In this document: positions 25,005 through 33,761 of the stretch, in pieces
How positions within the stretch are numbered: position 1 is the first letter of the stretch
How the letters are laid out: the number at the start of each line of letters is the position of its first letter
Source: Candidatus Zipacnadia bacterium
GTDB taxonomy: Bacteria; Armatimonadota; Zipacnadia; Zipacnadales; UBA5352
Assembly: GCA_029821635.1 (NCBI GenBank)
Contig: JALGSW010000019.1
Span: 1 to 38,881, forward strand
Direction of reading: 5' to 3'
Length of the DNA stretch: 38,881 nt
Program-made: the position numbers and the translations under genes
Notes under the pieces: model-generated
Databases searched by the model: none
Seen by the model: only the letters and a program-made list of their open reading frames with translations
Told to the model about the DNA's origin: nothing

Positions 25005-27293
25005 CTATCCTCCCGCGCGCTCTCGGGGCAGGCGCTCGTCGATCAGCGCGCGCAGGCGCGTCAGCTTCTCCTCGACCAGACCTCGGTCGATCATGTAGCC
25101 GTAGGCCTCGCCGTGCCAGCCGAGGCGCGGGTCGGCGTCGAGCAGCGGCAGTGACTCCTCGGCGTTGACGACCTCATCGCGGCAGATCTCCTCGATACGG
25201 TCGAGCAGGCGCGCGCGCTCCTCGGCGTCCTCGGACTCGTACCATGCGTTGCGGGTGAGCAGGAAGTCCACGACGTTGGCGCCGCTCGCGGTCTGAATGA
25301 CGTGGAGCTTCGCCAGGCCAAGCTCGCGTGCGAGACGCCGGGCGTCGTCGCCGCTGGCCGCGCTCGCGCGCGCACGCGCCAGAGCCGCCTCCATCATCGC
25401 GATGCCCTCGCTCGCATTCGCGGCCTCGGAGCGGTAGCACTCCAGGACCTTCTCCGGGCCGAAGGGTTGCGCCCAGGTGAGCACGTCGCCCTCGACCTCT
25501 TTGTCGAGCAGCCATGAGTTGGGGAAGCGGTGGTTGATCTGGTCGAAGACGAACAGGAATGCCGGGCCGCGGCTGACCGGGCCGGTGTACATGACCGGGA
25601 TGCTGCTCGGGAAGTCGTCATGGGCGCGGCTGAGCGCCTCCCAGCCTGCCACGACCTCGTCGGCGACGTCCGCGCCGAAGTGGCGCGCCGCCACCCTTCG
25701 CACGCCCTCAGCAACCGTGGGCGGCTGCGGGTCCCACGTGAACTCACCCGCGACCTCGGTCGCGATGCAGGGCATGTTGCCGAAGTTCCAGCAGGTCATC
25801 ATCCCCGACACGCCCGTCTCGCGCAGGCTCACGTACTTCTCGCCGATCTTCGTCGGCACGGGCAGGTAGGGGATGCTCGGGTTCTCATGCGTCGTGCCGA
25901 TCTGCAGCTTGGCGTAGACCGGCCGCCCGTGCTCGCGCATGAACTCCGCCACGCCCCGGAAACGCTGGCTGGGGCCAACCACCTTGATGCTGTACTCATC
26001 GTTGGTGTAGGCGAAGCCGCAGGCCTCGGTGGGCTCGCCGCGCTCGTAGTCGCCCATGACGATGACGTCCTCGGGCAGCGCGGCCAGCACACCCGTCTGC
26101 GGGTCCGGCTCCCACATCGCCCAGCTCCAGTTCCACACGATGACCTGCGCGTCCGGGCGGGCGGCCTTCGCGCCCTCGCTCACCAGCCGCACGACCTCGC
26201 CCACGACCTCCTGAGGCGTGCGCGTCACGCAGCGCGGGCAGGTAAGGACCTCACCCGTGCGCTCCGCCGGGTCGTCGGGGTTCAGTCGCGAGCGGCACCA
26301 GCAGTGACTCGGGTACTCGGAGGCGGTGATCATGAGTACGCCCGCCAGCTCCGGGACCTGTGTGAAGATGTACTCCGAGGACTCGCGCAGGTAGGTCTTG
26401 ACCTCCGGGGTGCTCGTGCACATGTGGATCATGGGCTTGTAGGTGGACGCAGAGCCCCGGCACTGCGGGTGGTTGACGAAGAACTCGTCGTCCTCCGCGA
26501 TGGCCAGGGGCTCGTTGAGGTAGAGGTAGACGCTGATGCCGTAGCGGGCGGCGCGCCGGGTCAGGTCGCGCAGCCGGCGGAGGATCTCGTCGGAGTTGCG
26601 GCCGAACTCCGGGAAGACGCCGACCTTCGCGAAGTGGCGGAAGGACGCGCGAATCCAGATGCCGTTGAAGCCGTGCTCGGCCAGGCGCATGAGCAGGTTG
26701 TCGTGGTAGAACATATCGGGGCCCGCGTCCTCGTGCACCCAGCCATCGTATGCCATGCCGGGCGAGAACCACTCGGCGTTGTACGGGTCGCCACGCTCGC
26801 CGGTCAGCTCATCGACGTAGAAGGGCGATAGCGGCGAGCGGTGGATGCGACGCTCGAAGAGTGGCACGCGCTTCTCCTCGCCCAGCGGCAGGATCGGCCC
26901 GCCACGCTCGCGCATCAGGTTCTCGAGGCGGAAGACGCCCTGCAGGACACCCGCCGGTCCGGCGCCGATGACCTCGATGCCATCGGCAGCGATGCGCAGC
27001 AGATGGGCTTCGGGGCTGTCGTCGAGGGGCGCGAGCGCGGCGTCCACACGCAGCCGGATGGCGCGAGGCGCCCCCGCTTCGCCAAGCTGCCCGCCCACCG
27101 ACAGGCGCACGAACCGACCGAGGTGCTCGGCGGCCACGCCGACCAGCTCATGCTCGTCCTCGATGGCGATGCACCACTGCGCGTCCAGAGCGACTTCGCC
27201 CGCTCCGGCCACCGCCCCCTCGCGGCGGAAGCACTCCTCGTACGTTGGGGTAAGCAGTTCGGCGGCAAAGGGCATGGCCTCGACGATCTTCAT
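25005..27293 (-). CDS. GH20-like glycosidase-like protein with a CxC/CxxC cysteine cluster
   Basis: 762 residues from ATG 27293, preceded by AAGGAGAGGAAG. The first 140 residues or so resemble the GH20 'zincin-like' N-terminal domain (GIEVIGAGPAGVLQGVFRLENLM). A barrel follows (NLLMRLAEHGFNGIWIRA, YGISVYLYLNEP). ITASEYPSHCWCRSR places Glu326 at a strand end as a candidate catalytic residue. It is followed at once by Cys331, Cys333, Cys352 and Cys355 (CWC ... CPRC), which could bind zinc. The last 250 residues are mainly helical. There is no signal peptide. The family is related to GH20, GH84 and DUF4838-like proteins, but the substrate cannot be read from sequence. Last gene of the long minus-strand run; it meets the aminopeptidase gene tail to tail with a four-base gap. 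Confidence 0.7.
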   Translation of the reverse strand: MKIVEAMPFAAELLTPTYEECFRREGAVAGAGEVALDAQWCIAIEDEHELVGVAAEHLGRFVRLSVGGQLGEAGAPRAIRLRVDAALAPLDDSPEAHLLRIAADGIEVIGAGPAGVLQGVFRLENLMRERGGPILPLGEEKRVPLFERRIHRSPLSPFYVDELTGERGDPYNAEWFSPGMAYDGWVHEDAGPDMFYHDNLLMRLAEHGFNGIWIRASFRHFAKVGVFPEFGRNSDEILRRLRDLTRRAARYGISVYLYLNEPLAIAEDDEFFVNHPQCRGSASTYKPMIHMCTSTPEVKTYLRESSEYIFTQVPELAGVLMITASEYPSHCWCRSRLNPDDPAERTGEVLTCPRCVTRTPQEVVGEVVRLVSEGAKAARPDAQVIVWNWSWAMWEPDPQTGVLAALPEDVIVMGDYERGEPTEACGFAYTNDEYSIKVVGPSQRFRGVAEFMREHGRPVYAKLQIGTTHENPSIPYLPVPTKIGEKYVSLRETGVSGMMTCWNFGNMPCIATEVAGEFTWDPQPPTVAEGVRRVAARHFGADVADEVVAGWEALSRAHDDFPSSIPVMYTGPVSRGPAFLFVFDQINHRFPNSWLLDKEVEGDVLTWAQPFGPEKVLECYRSEAANASEGIAMMEAALARARASAASGDDARRLARELGLAKLHVIQTASGANVVDFLLTRNAWYESEDAEERARLLDRIEEICRDEVVNAEESLPLLDADPRLGWHGEAYGYMIDRGLVEEKLTRLRALIDERLPRERAGG

Positions 27294-27378
27294 AGCGGAC
27301 TTCCTCTCCTTAGTCCAGCAACACGCGTATCGCGAACGCGTGCGCAACAGCTCAGCAATTGCGGGCACGCTCTGACGT

Positions 27379-29670
27379 TCAACCGAGCACGCAGCAGACC
27401 ACCACCGGCCGCGCGCGCGCCGCATCCTCTGCCACCTGCACCCGCAGAACTCCCGCGTCCCACTCCCAGCCACCGACCGGCTCCGCTCCGTCCACCGTGA
27501 CCGCGGAGGGCTCGTCCGCAAGGTGCAGTTCCACGTCCCACGCCCGGCATTCGGGCATGCCCTCGTAGGCGCCCTCGCGGGGCGCGATGGTCAGCGTCAC
27601 GCGCTCCGCCTCCTCCTCGCACGAGATCCGCGTCGTGGCGACCGCCCCGTCCAGATGGGCCAGGCTGACGCCGTCGTCTTCGTACAGCGTGAACGCGCTG
27701 GACCCGCCGGGGAAGACCTCCAGCCCAACGCTCTCCAGCGACGCCTGCCCCACGTAGTCCATTGGCGGCCAGGTCGGGATGATCGCCCCGGCTTTGACGA
27801 ACAGCGGACCGCCGCGTCCGGCCGGAGGATCGTAGCGCAGGTCCTGCGGGCCTTCGTGCGCCTCGCCGGTCCAGTAGTCGATCCAGCGACCGGCGGGCAG
27901 GTGGAGCGTGTCCGTGAAAGCGCAGGTGAGCAGCCACTCCCCCAGCATGTACTGCGTCAGCAGGCCGTCACTGGCCGGATCATCGGGCGCCACCAGCGGC
28001 ATGGCCCGCATGATGGGCATACCGGTCCGGGCCGCAACGTGCGCCATCGAGTACAGGTAGGGCAACATCCGGTAGCGCAACCGCGCGTAGAACCGGAAGA
28101 CCTCGTATACCTCGGGGGGCAGGAACCACGGCTGGTTATACTGGTGCCAGCACAGGATCTGCGACCACGGCTGCAGGAAGCCGAAGTGGATTCCCGGCGC
28201 GTGCCACACCTCCATGTCGCAGCTCGTGTTCGAGTGGCCGGAGAGACCGTGGTTGAGGATGCACACCAGCGGCTTCTCGCCGCCGCCGGTGTCGCCCGCC
28301 CACGTGGCGGCGTACTGCTGGATGCCCGCGTAGCCCCCGGCGGTGTAGATCATGGAGCGTCGGCCGGTGTGGTCGCTGAAGCCCCGGCTCATCTGCTTGG
28401 CGAGCAGCACCGGGTAGAGGTTGTGCATCTCCGCGTCGTCCATCCCGTTGTGCCACCGCCGGTCCGGGTGGAAGCACACCTGGTTGGCCCCGTCCATCTT
28501 GAACGCCGCCGCCCCGTTGTCCACGAACTTCTTCAGGTGCTCGAACCACGGCTCGCCGCGCCGAGTGATCGTGTCCTGGTAGCGCGGCACGAAGTGCGGA
28601 TCGCGGATCACGTCCTCATCGTAGCGATCGGCCGCCAGCAGCGACGCCTGCGCGGCGTCCTCCTCCGCATCCTCGGCGCCCTCATCGCCCGTGAGCAGGC
28701 GCTCCTCATACTCCGACAGATCGTAGTCGCAGCACAGCCAGAGGCTGAGCTTATAGCCCATGTTGCTCAGGCCCGCGCTGAACCCGCCCGGCTCCTGGTG
28801 CGGCTTCCAGAAGGGCTGATGGAAGGTCTCCTCATTCCACGTCTTGTCCACCGAGAAATCGTAGCGCGTCTGCATCCAGCACGGCTCCAGCCCGATGGCA
28901 TCCAGCGGGATACCCTCGCGGCGGAACATGTGCGCCTCGTAGAGCACATCGCGCGCCCGCACTCCGCGATCATCGCACACCCACGTCAGCCCGTAGGCCC
29001 ACGCCGGCAGGAGCGCCGGCCGACCGCTCACCGCGGTGTAGTGGTCCAGCAGCTCGGGCAGCGTGGCCCCGGCGATCAGGTAGAGGTCCAGCTCGCCCTG
29101 CCGCGCTGAGAACACCAGGCGGTCGGGATCGCTGGCCCCCGCGTCCACGTGGTGGAACCAGGTGCTGTTGACGAAGACCGCCCAGCCGCCCGTGCTCATC
29201 AGGAACGGGATCGGCACGTAGCTGACCACGTTGCGCAGCACGATCGGCGTCTCATGCCCGCGCTTGTCGAGCCGATCGCGCGTCTCATCGCCCAGTCCGT
29301 AGAGCCGCTCGCCTTCGGTCAGTGCGAAGCTGGCCCGGAAGCCCTGCGCGGGGTCGGAGATCGGAGCCTCGGCGTCCGCCAGCAACACCTCGCCGTCGGC
29401 ATCGCGCAGCTTCAGGCGGCCGTCGACGCGGCTCACGGTCAGGCTGGCCTCGCCGCTGTCGAGCCGCACCACGCCCCCCGTCTCGCTCACGCTCAGAGCC
29501 ACATCGCCCGGCTGCCCCCGCACGATCCCGTAACGCACCAGACCCGGCTCGGCGAACTCGCCATCGGATCGAAGCCGCACACGGAACACGTGGGGGCTGA
29601 TCGCCGCCACGCGCATCGTGGCGCCGCCGTCCAACACGATGTCATGGGTGCGGCTGTCATTCCCGGACAT
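27379..29670 (-). CDS. Glycoside hydrolase family 31 alpha-glycosidase (alpha-glucosidase/xylosidase type)
   Basis: 763 residues from ATG 29670, preceded by AGGAGGAG. An N-terminal beta domain contains the GH31 hallmark LYGLGDETRDRLDKRG. The barrel has AWAYGLTWVCDDRG, then the nucleophile Asp393 in AAFKMDGANQV and the acid/base Asp460 in TWAGDTGGG. C-terminal beta domains follow (GRWIDYWTGEAHEGP, GGPLFVKAGAIIPTWP). GH31 enzymes release alpha-linked glucose or xylose with retention. The FKMDGANQ form of the nucleophile motif and the cytosolic location (no signal peptide) fit an alpha-xylosidase or alpha-glucosidase acting on imported oligosaccharides. The longer upstream frame lacks a signal and overlaps the neighbouring gene's end, so it is rejected. 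Confidence 0.9.
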   Translation of the reverse strand: MSGNDSRTHDIVLDGGATMRVAAISPHVFRVRLRSDGEFAEPGLVRYGIVRGQPGDVALSVSETGGVVRLDSGEASLTVSRVDGRLKLRDADGEVLLADAEAPISDPAQGFRASFALTEGERLYGLGDETRDRLDKRGHETPIVLRNVVSYVPIPFLMSTGGWAVFVNSTWFHHVDAGASDPDRLVFSARQGELDLYLIAGATLPELLDHYTAVSGRPALLPAWAYGLTWVCDDRGVRARDVLYEAHMFRREGIPLDAIGLEPCWMQTRYDFSVDKTWNEETFHQPFWKPHQEPGGFSAGLSNMGYKLSLWLCCDYDLSEYEERLLTGDEGAEDAEEDAAQASLLAADRYDEDVIRDPHFVPRYQDTITRRGEPWFEHLKKFVDNGAAAFKMDGANQVCFHPDRRWHNGMDDAEMHNLYPVLLAKQMSRGFSDHTGRRSMIYTAGGYAGIQQYAATWAGDTGGGEKPLVCILNHGLSGHSNTSCDMEVWHAPGIHFGFLQPWSQILCWHQYNQPWFLPPEVYEVFRFYARLRYRMLPYLYSMAHVAARTGMPIMRAMPLVAPDDPASDGLLTQYMLGEWLLTCAFTDTLHLPAGRWIDYWTGEAHEGPQDLRYDPPAGRGGPLFVKAGAIIPTWPPMDYVGQASLESVGLEVFPGGSSAFTLYEDDGVSLAHLDGAVATTRISCEEEAERVTLTIAPREGAYEGMPECRAWDVELHLADEPSAVTVDGAEPVGGWEWDAGVLRVQVAEDAARARPVVVCCVLG

Positions 29671-29728
29671 GGCCTGCTCCTCCTGATGCTTCACGTCCTC
29701 GTGTGCCCGCGCGAAGTCAGGCCCACCG

Positions 29729-32530
29729 TCAGTCCCAATCCAGCCGCAGCCACATCGTCCGCTGCAGCGGGACATCCACCTCGAGTGAGGTCGCGTCGTT
29801 CGCCAGTACCTCACCGGTCAGCTCATCGGTCACAGTTGCCCGATGAGGCAGGGCGATCTCCTTCTGCCCGCCCATGATGCCGTGGATGGAGAGCAGGCGA
29901 CCATTGGTGTAGATCGCGTCACCGGGCGTCGAGGCCACGTATGCGCCCGACCAGCGCGCGATGTTGTTGAGCAGCTCCGGGCTCAGCCCGCCGGGGATCG
30001 CGACGTAGACGCTACGCCACGCTCCGAAGTCGCGAGCCGCGATGCCCACCTGGCCTTCGTCGGTGTACCTGCCCACGACCATCGCGGCCGGGTCGTCTAC
30101 CCAGAACCTAGCCGCGCGTGATGAACCTCCCTGGATCGGCAGCAGACCCTCGCCCAGCGGATGGTCCAGCGGCGCCGCCTCGCACTGCAGCGTGGTGGCC
30201 TCGGGCGACCACGCGAGCTGCATTCCGACGAGGTCGCTCGCGCGCTCGATCGACAGCCTGCTACCGGAGATGAAGCCCGGCGCGTACATGAACACAAGGG
30301 TCTTCCCATCGCGCTTGAGGCTGTTGATGGCCGCGACCTCCTCGTCTGTCAGCCGGTAGGCGTTGAGGAAGACATAGACCTTGTAATCGCCCATGTCGGG
30401 GTGTGTCAGGTCATCGGTGATGTAGCGATCGTAGGGGACGCCGGATGTGTTCAGCGCGGCGCGCTGGGTGTTGAGCGAGCTGAAGATCACCTGCCGCATG
30501 CCCTCGGCGACCCAGTGCGAGCTCTCCTCGTCGGCAAACACCGCCACATCGGGATGCCAGTCCGCGACGTTGCCCAGCCCCTCGCGGTAGCCTGCATTGA
30601 TGTCGGCGATGTCCTTCATGATGCCCTCATCGTGGAACCATCCCCCGGACATGTCGTAGTACCAGCAGCCCATCCCCCACGCCATCATCAGGCCCATCTC
30701 GCGGCGGTTGATGGCGACGAACTCGTCGAGGTCGCCTGCCCATGCGATGAAGTTGCGCCACGCCTCATCCCGGTAGCCGCGCGTGAAGGTGCGCAGGTCC
30801 AACTCCTGCAGGCAGATCTTGTCATGCAGGCGCAACGAGCCGGGCGTGGTGTGGTTGGATCCCGACTGTCCGAGCAGCCGCCAGGGACCGTAGCCGGCGG
30901 GCGCGTGGATGATGTCGATCTCGGGCGTATTCATCAGCCGCCGGGAGCCGAAATGATTCAACGATGAGCCCATCACATGCGCGCCCCAGTAGGTGGTCGT
31001 GAAGACGGGCTTACCCGCCGCGTCCTTCGCCGCTCCCGCGAGCGCCCGGACGGTGTCGCAGGTGCCCTCGGAGAGGAAGCGCGCGTAGTCGGCGATGCGC
31101 GTGTCGGTCGTGGGGTCCCGGAAGGTGCTGCCGGCCGCCCTCCGCTCCTCCGGCGACGGGAGCGCGACCGTGTCGAAGGTCACGTCAGCGTCGTTCCAGG
31201 CCTCACGCAGCGTCGCGTCGTCGCCGTAGCGCTCCCGCAGGAGGCGGCTGAAGTCCCGCTGTGCCGCGGGGGAGTAGTCAGGCTCATGTTGCGGGCCGCT
31301 GCGCCGGTAGGCTGAGAACTGCCCGTCGTCCCCGCCAGTGATCGTGAAGCCGACCACGGCCTTCCACAGCGGCGTCTGCTTCAGATGGGCGATGTAGTCG
31401 TTGATGAGCTGCGCGCCGTCATCGCGGAAGACCTGCGAGTAGAGCGACGGGCACCAGAACTCACCCTCCGCCAGCGACGACCCGTAGCGCGTGTTGTGCA
31501 CCGACTTGCCTATGGCCCGGTTGCCGTCGATGTCCTGGCAGACCTCGCCCGGGTGCTCATCTCCCCAACCCGGATAGGCCCCCAGCAGCACTATGTCGGG
31601 CACGAGGTAGCCGTCGGGGTCGGCCTTGAGCGCGTACATCAGCACCTCGTCGGCCTTCTCGAAGTCGTACTCCCCTTTGCCCTGCCAGATGTGCGTGCCG
31701 TCGGCCAGGTAGGGCGAGAAGACGATCGGGCAGACGTGGATGTGCATGTCGGCCCGGCCGAAGTCGCCGTTGTAGCTTGCGAAGGGCCGCCAGAAGCACA
31801 TCAGGTGCAGCATCGGCGGTGTAGGCTTGCCGCTGATGAGCAGCGTCGGCTGCCCGTCGATGGTGCGGACCTCTCCCGTGGCGTCCTCGCGCTCCGCCAG
31901 GCGCGCGTGGACCTCCTCTTCGCTCACGAGCGTCTCGCGGGTCAGCGCCGGGGCGGCGTAGGTCGAGGGGATGGGCGGGCCAAGGTAGAGGTCATCGAAG
32001 CAGATCGTCAATGGATTGCCGTTGAGGACCAGCGCGATCTCGAGGAACGCCGCGTCCGGCCGGGCGGTGAACACCGTCGAGCGGATCGACCATTCCTGCG
32101 GCCGGCATCGAATCGCGATGCGCTGGTCGAAGGAACTGAAGATGTTCGGCGAGAGGGTCGCGGTCTTGTCCTGCGGGTATTGCCGAATGCAGAAGTAGGC
32201 CTGGGAACCGAAGGTGGCGTCGGGCGTGTGCACCCAGGCGCGCACCTCGTACTCCTCGCCGGGCGTAATCGGGAGCATCTCGGCGGTGGTCAGCGTCAGG
32301 AAGCCGCGTCCGTTGGTCTTCTGGATCCTGACCGAGTGCCGGCCGGACCTGACTGTGTCGGGATCGAGGGCGCAGGAGCCCTCACCCCCGCCCTCCTCCC
32401 TGAACTCCCAGCCCGTCGGGACGCCCCCCTCGCCCTCCTCGAAGCCGCCGGTTGACAGCAGGTTGTCCTGTGCCTGAGCGCAGCCGCAAGCCAGCAGCAT
32501 AGCGGCGATCGCAATCCAGTACCGTCTCAT
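29729..32530 (-). CDS. Secreted CBM4-like / GH42-like protein, acid/base position Gln
   Basis: 933 residues. MRRYWIAIAAMLLACGCAQAQ is a signal peptide, possibly lipoprotein type. A CBM4/CBM22-like sandwich covers about 23-190 (GFEEGEGGVPTGWEF, SGRHSVRIQKTNG). The barrel starts near 215 (LISGKPTPPMLHLMCFW). It contains VVGFTITGGDDGQF, where relatives I know usually have a Glu (GEW-like) as acid/base, and HDKICLQELDLRT, whose Glu fits the nucleophile. An amidotransferase-like trimerisation domain follows (YKVYVFLNAYRLTDEEVAAI). The protein ends in small beta domains. It is GH42-like and extracellular; with Gln at about residue 404 it may have altered or no hydrolytic activity. AGAGGGTG precedes the start. 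It is 55 bases downstream of the unknown secreted protein in the same transcript. Confidence 0.75.
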   Translation of the reverse strand: MRRYWIAIAAMLLACGCAQAQDNLLSTGGFEEGEGGVPTGWEFREEGGGEGSCALDPDTVRSGRHSVRIQKTNGRGFLTLTTAEMLPITPGEEYEVRAWVHTPDATFGSQAYFCIRQYPQDKTATLSPNIFSSFDQRIAIRCRPQEWSIRSTVFTARPDAAFLEIALVLNGNPLTICFDDLYLGPPIPSTYAAPALTRETLVSEEEVHARLAEREDATGEVRTIDGQPTLLISGKPTPPMLHLMCFWRPFASYNGDFGRADMHIHVCPIVFSPYLADGTHIWQGKGEYDFEKADEVLMYALKADPDGYLVPDIVLLGAYPGWGDEHPGEVCQDIDGNRAIGKSVHNTRYGSSLAEGEFWCPSLYSQVFRDDGAQLINDYIAHLKQTPLWKAVVGFTITGGDDGQFSAYRRSGPQHEPDYSPAAQRDFSRLLRERYGDDATLREAWNDADVTFDTVALPSPEERRAAGSTFRDPTTDTRIADYARFLSEGTCDTVRALAGAAKDAAGKPVFTTTYWGAHVMGSSLNHFGSRRLMNTPEIDIIHAPAGYGPWRLLGQSGSNHTTPGSLRLHDKICLQELDLRTFTRGYRDEAWRNFIAWAGDLDEFVAINRREMGLMMAWGMGCWYYDMSGGWFHDEGIMKDIADINAGYREGLGNVADWHPDVAVFADEESSHWVAEGMRQVIFSSLNTQRAALNTSGVPYDRYITDDLTHPDMGDYKVYVFLNAYRLTDEEVAAINSLKRDGKTLVFMYAPGFISGSRLSIERASDLVGMQLAWSPEATTLQCEAAPLDHPLGEGLLPIQGGSSRAARFWVDDPAAMVVGRYTDEGQVGIAARDFGAWRSVYVAIPGGLSPELLNNIARWSGAYVASTPGDAIYTNGRLLSIHGIMGGQKEIALPHRATVTDELTGEVLANDATSLEVDVPLQRTMWLRLDWD

Positions 32531-32585
32531 CGGTCAACACCCTCTGCGCGACTGATTGGTTCCTGCACTCGGCGCGGGTAGGGTG

Positions 32586-33749
32586 TCAGATCCGACTCAG
32601 CAGTGCATTAAGCCTGAGCATCGGCAGGCCCTGCTCCCACTCGTTGATGATCCGGGCGGCTTCGGCCTCCGCCTCGATCGACCCGGCCGGCTCGGACCGC
32701 AGCAGGGCGAGTTGCGCGTCAAGTTCCTCGCTCCAGCGCTCGTACTGCGCCGCGGCATCCTGCTCCTGCGGCATCGTCGCCAGCACGCGCGCGACCTCCG
32801 CCCGCTTCTCCTCCAGCGGCCACTCGGCGATGACGGGGTCGGTGAAGCTGAAGCCGGATAGCTCCTCCAACAGCCTCGCACCGCGGGCCTGCAGGTCCGC
32901 CTGTGCGTCGGCATTGGGGGTGCCGGCGTAGTCGAGGAAGACGAAGCGGAACTCTCGGAGAGAGGGCTCCAGCGTGAAGGCGCTCTCGGTGCCGTAGCCC
33001 CCGACGGTGAAGCCTGCGCTCTGCGTCTGGTCCGGCAGCCACAGCATCGCGCACGGCCCCACGCCCCGCTGGGTCGGACCGGCGAAGCCCGCGTCATACA
33101 CCCGATCATAGTAGAGCGTCCACCACTCGCTCGGGAGGTCCAGGTCCGCCCGCTCGCCCTGCAGCAAGTCGCGCGTCGGGGTCAGCACGCGGCGCTCGGA
33201 GTTGCTGACGTAAGCGGACGGATAGCAGCGTGTGAGCACCTGCACGGATGTGATCTCCTGCTTGGGCTCCAGCAGCACTTGCGCGAACAGGCAGTCTCCC
33301 CCATCGAGGGCCACGAAGCGGATGCGAATCAGGGACAGGGGCGTGTCGAAGACGAAGTCGACGGTGCCTCGGTCGCCTGAACTGCGCCCGGTCAGCGAAC
33401 TGATCGGCGTGCCGCCGATCGTCTCCCCGTTGAGCTGCAGGTCGAAGAAGCCGCCTGCGTACCAGTTGCAGCTCACCGGCCGAGGCATGCCGATGTAGCC
33501 CTCACCGGGAATGGCCACTTCGGGCTTCTCGGGATCCGTCGCCACGGTGTAGCTCACACCGTAGGTCTTCACACCCGTGTTCAGGCTGATCGTCTGCAAG
33601 TGACGCTGCAGACCGATGATGTGCTTCGGGGCGCCCGGGCCAGCCAACGAGGTCCGCACCCCGCTGTCATCGACGAGCACTTCGGCCGCCGACAGGCTGC
33701 ACAGCATCAGGACGCAACAGGCGATTGCGGGCGGACGATGGCTTCTCAT
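32586..33749 (-). CDS. Secreted protein of unknown function with a C-terminal helical domain
   Basis: 387 residues. I do not recognise the family. MRSHRPPAIACCVLMLCSLSAAE is a signal peptide. Residues of about 24-300 are beta-rich (WYAGGFFDLQLNGETIGG, FDTPLSLIRIRFVALDGGDC, STVTRCYPS-like strands). This looks like a jellyroll with a duplicated strand pattern, and in outline like a DUF2961-type glycan-associated fold, but that is weak. From about 300 to the end it is helical and acidic (EEKRAEVARVLATM, QYERWSEELDAQLALL), closing with LRLNALLSRI. That closing matches the tail of the next gene upstream (see findings). The start has AAGGGAG nine bases upstream. It lies 12 bases from the CBM9-like gene, so the two are surely co-transcribed. 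Confidence 0.7.
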   Translation of the reverse strand: MRSHRPPAIACCVLMLCSLSAAEVLVDDSGVRTSLAGPGAPKHIIGLQRHLQTISLNTGVKTYGVSYTVATDPEKPEVAIPGEGYIGMPRPVSCNWYAGGFFDLQLNGETIGGTPISSLTGRSSGDRGTVDFVFDTPLSLIRIRFVALDGGDCLFAQVLLEPKQEITSVQVLTRCYPSAYVSNSERRVLTPTRDLLQGERADLDLPSEWWTLYYDRVYDAGFAGPTQRGVGPCAMLWLPDQTQSAGFTVGGYGTESAFTLEPSLREFRFVFLDYAGTPNADAQADLQARGARLLEELSGFSFTDPVIAEWPLEEKRAEVARVLATMPQEQDAAAQYERWSEELDAQLALLRSEPAGSIEAEAEAARIINEWEQGLPMLRLNALLSRI

Positions 33750-33761
33750 ATGCGGCTCCCT

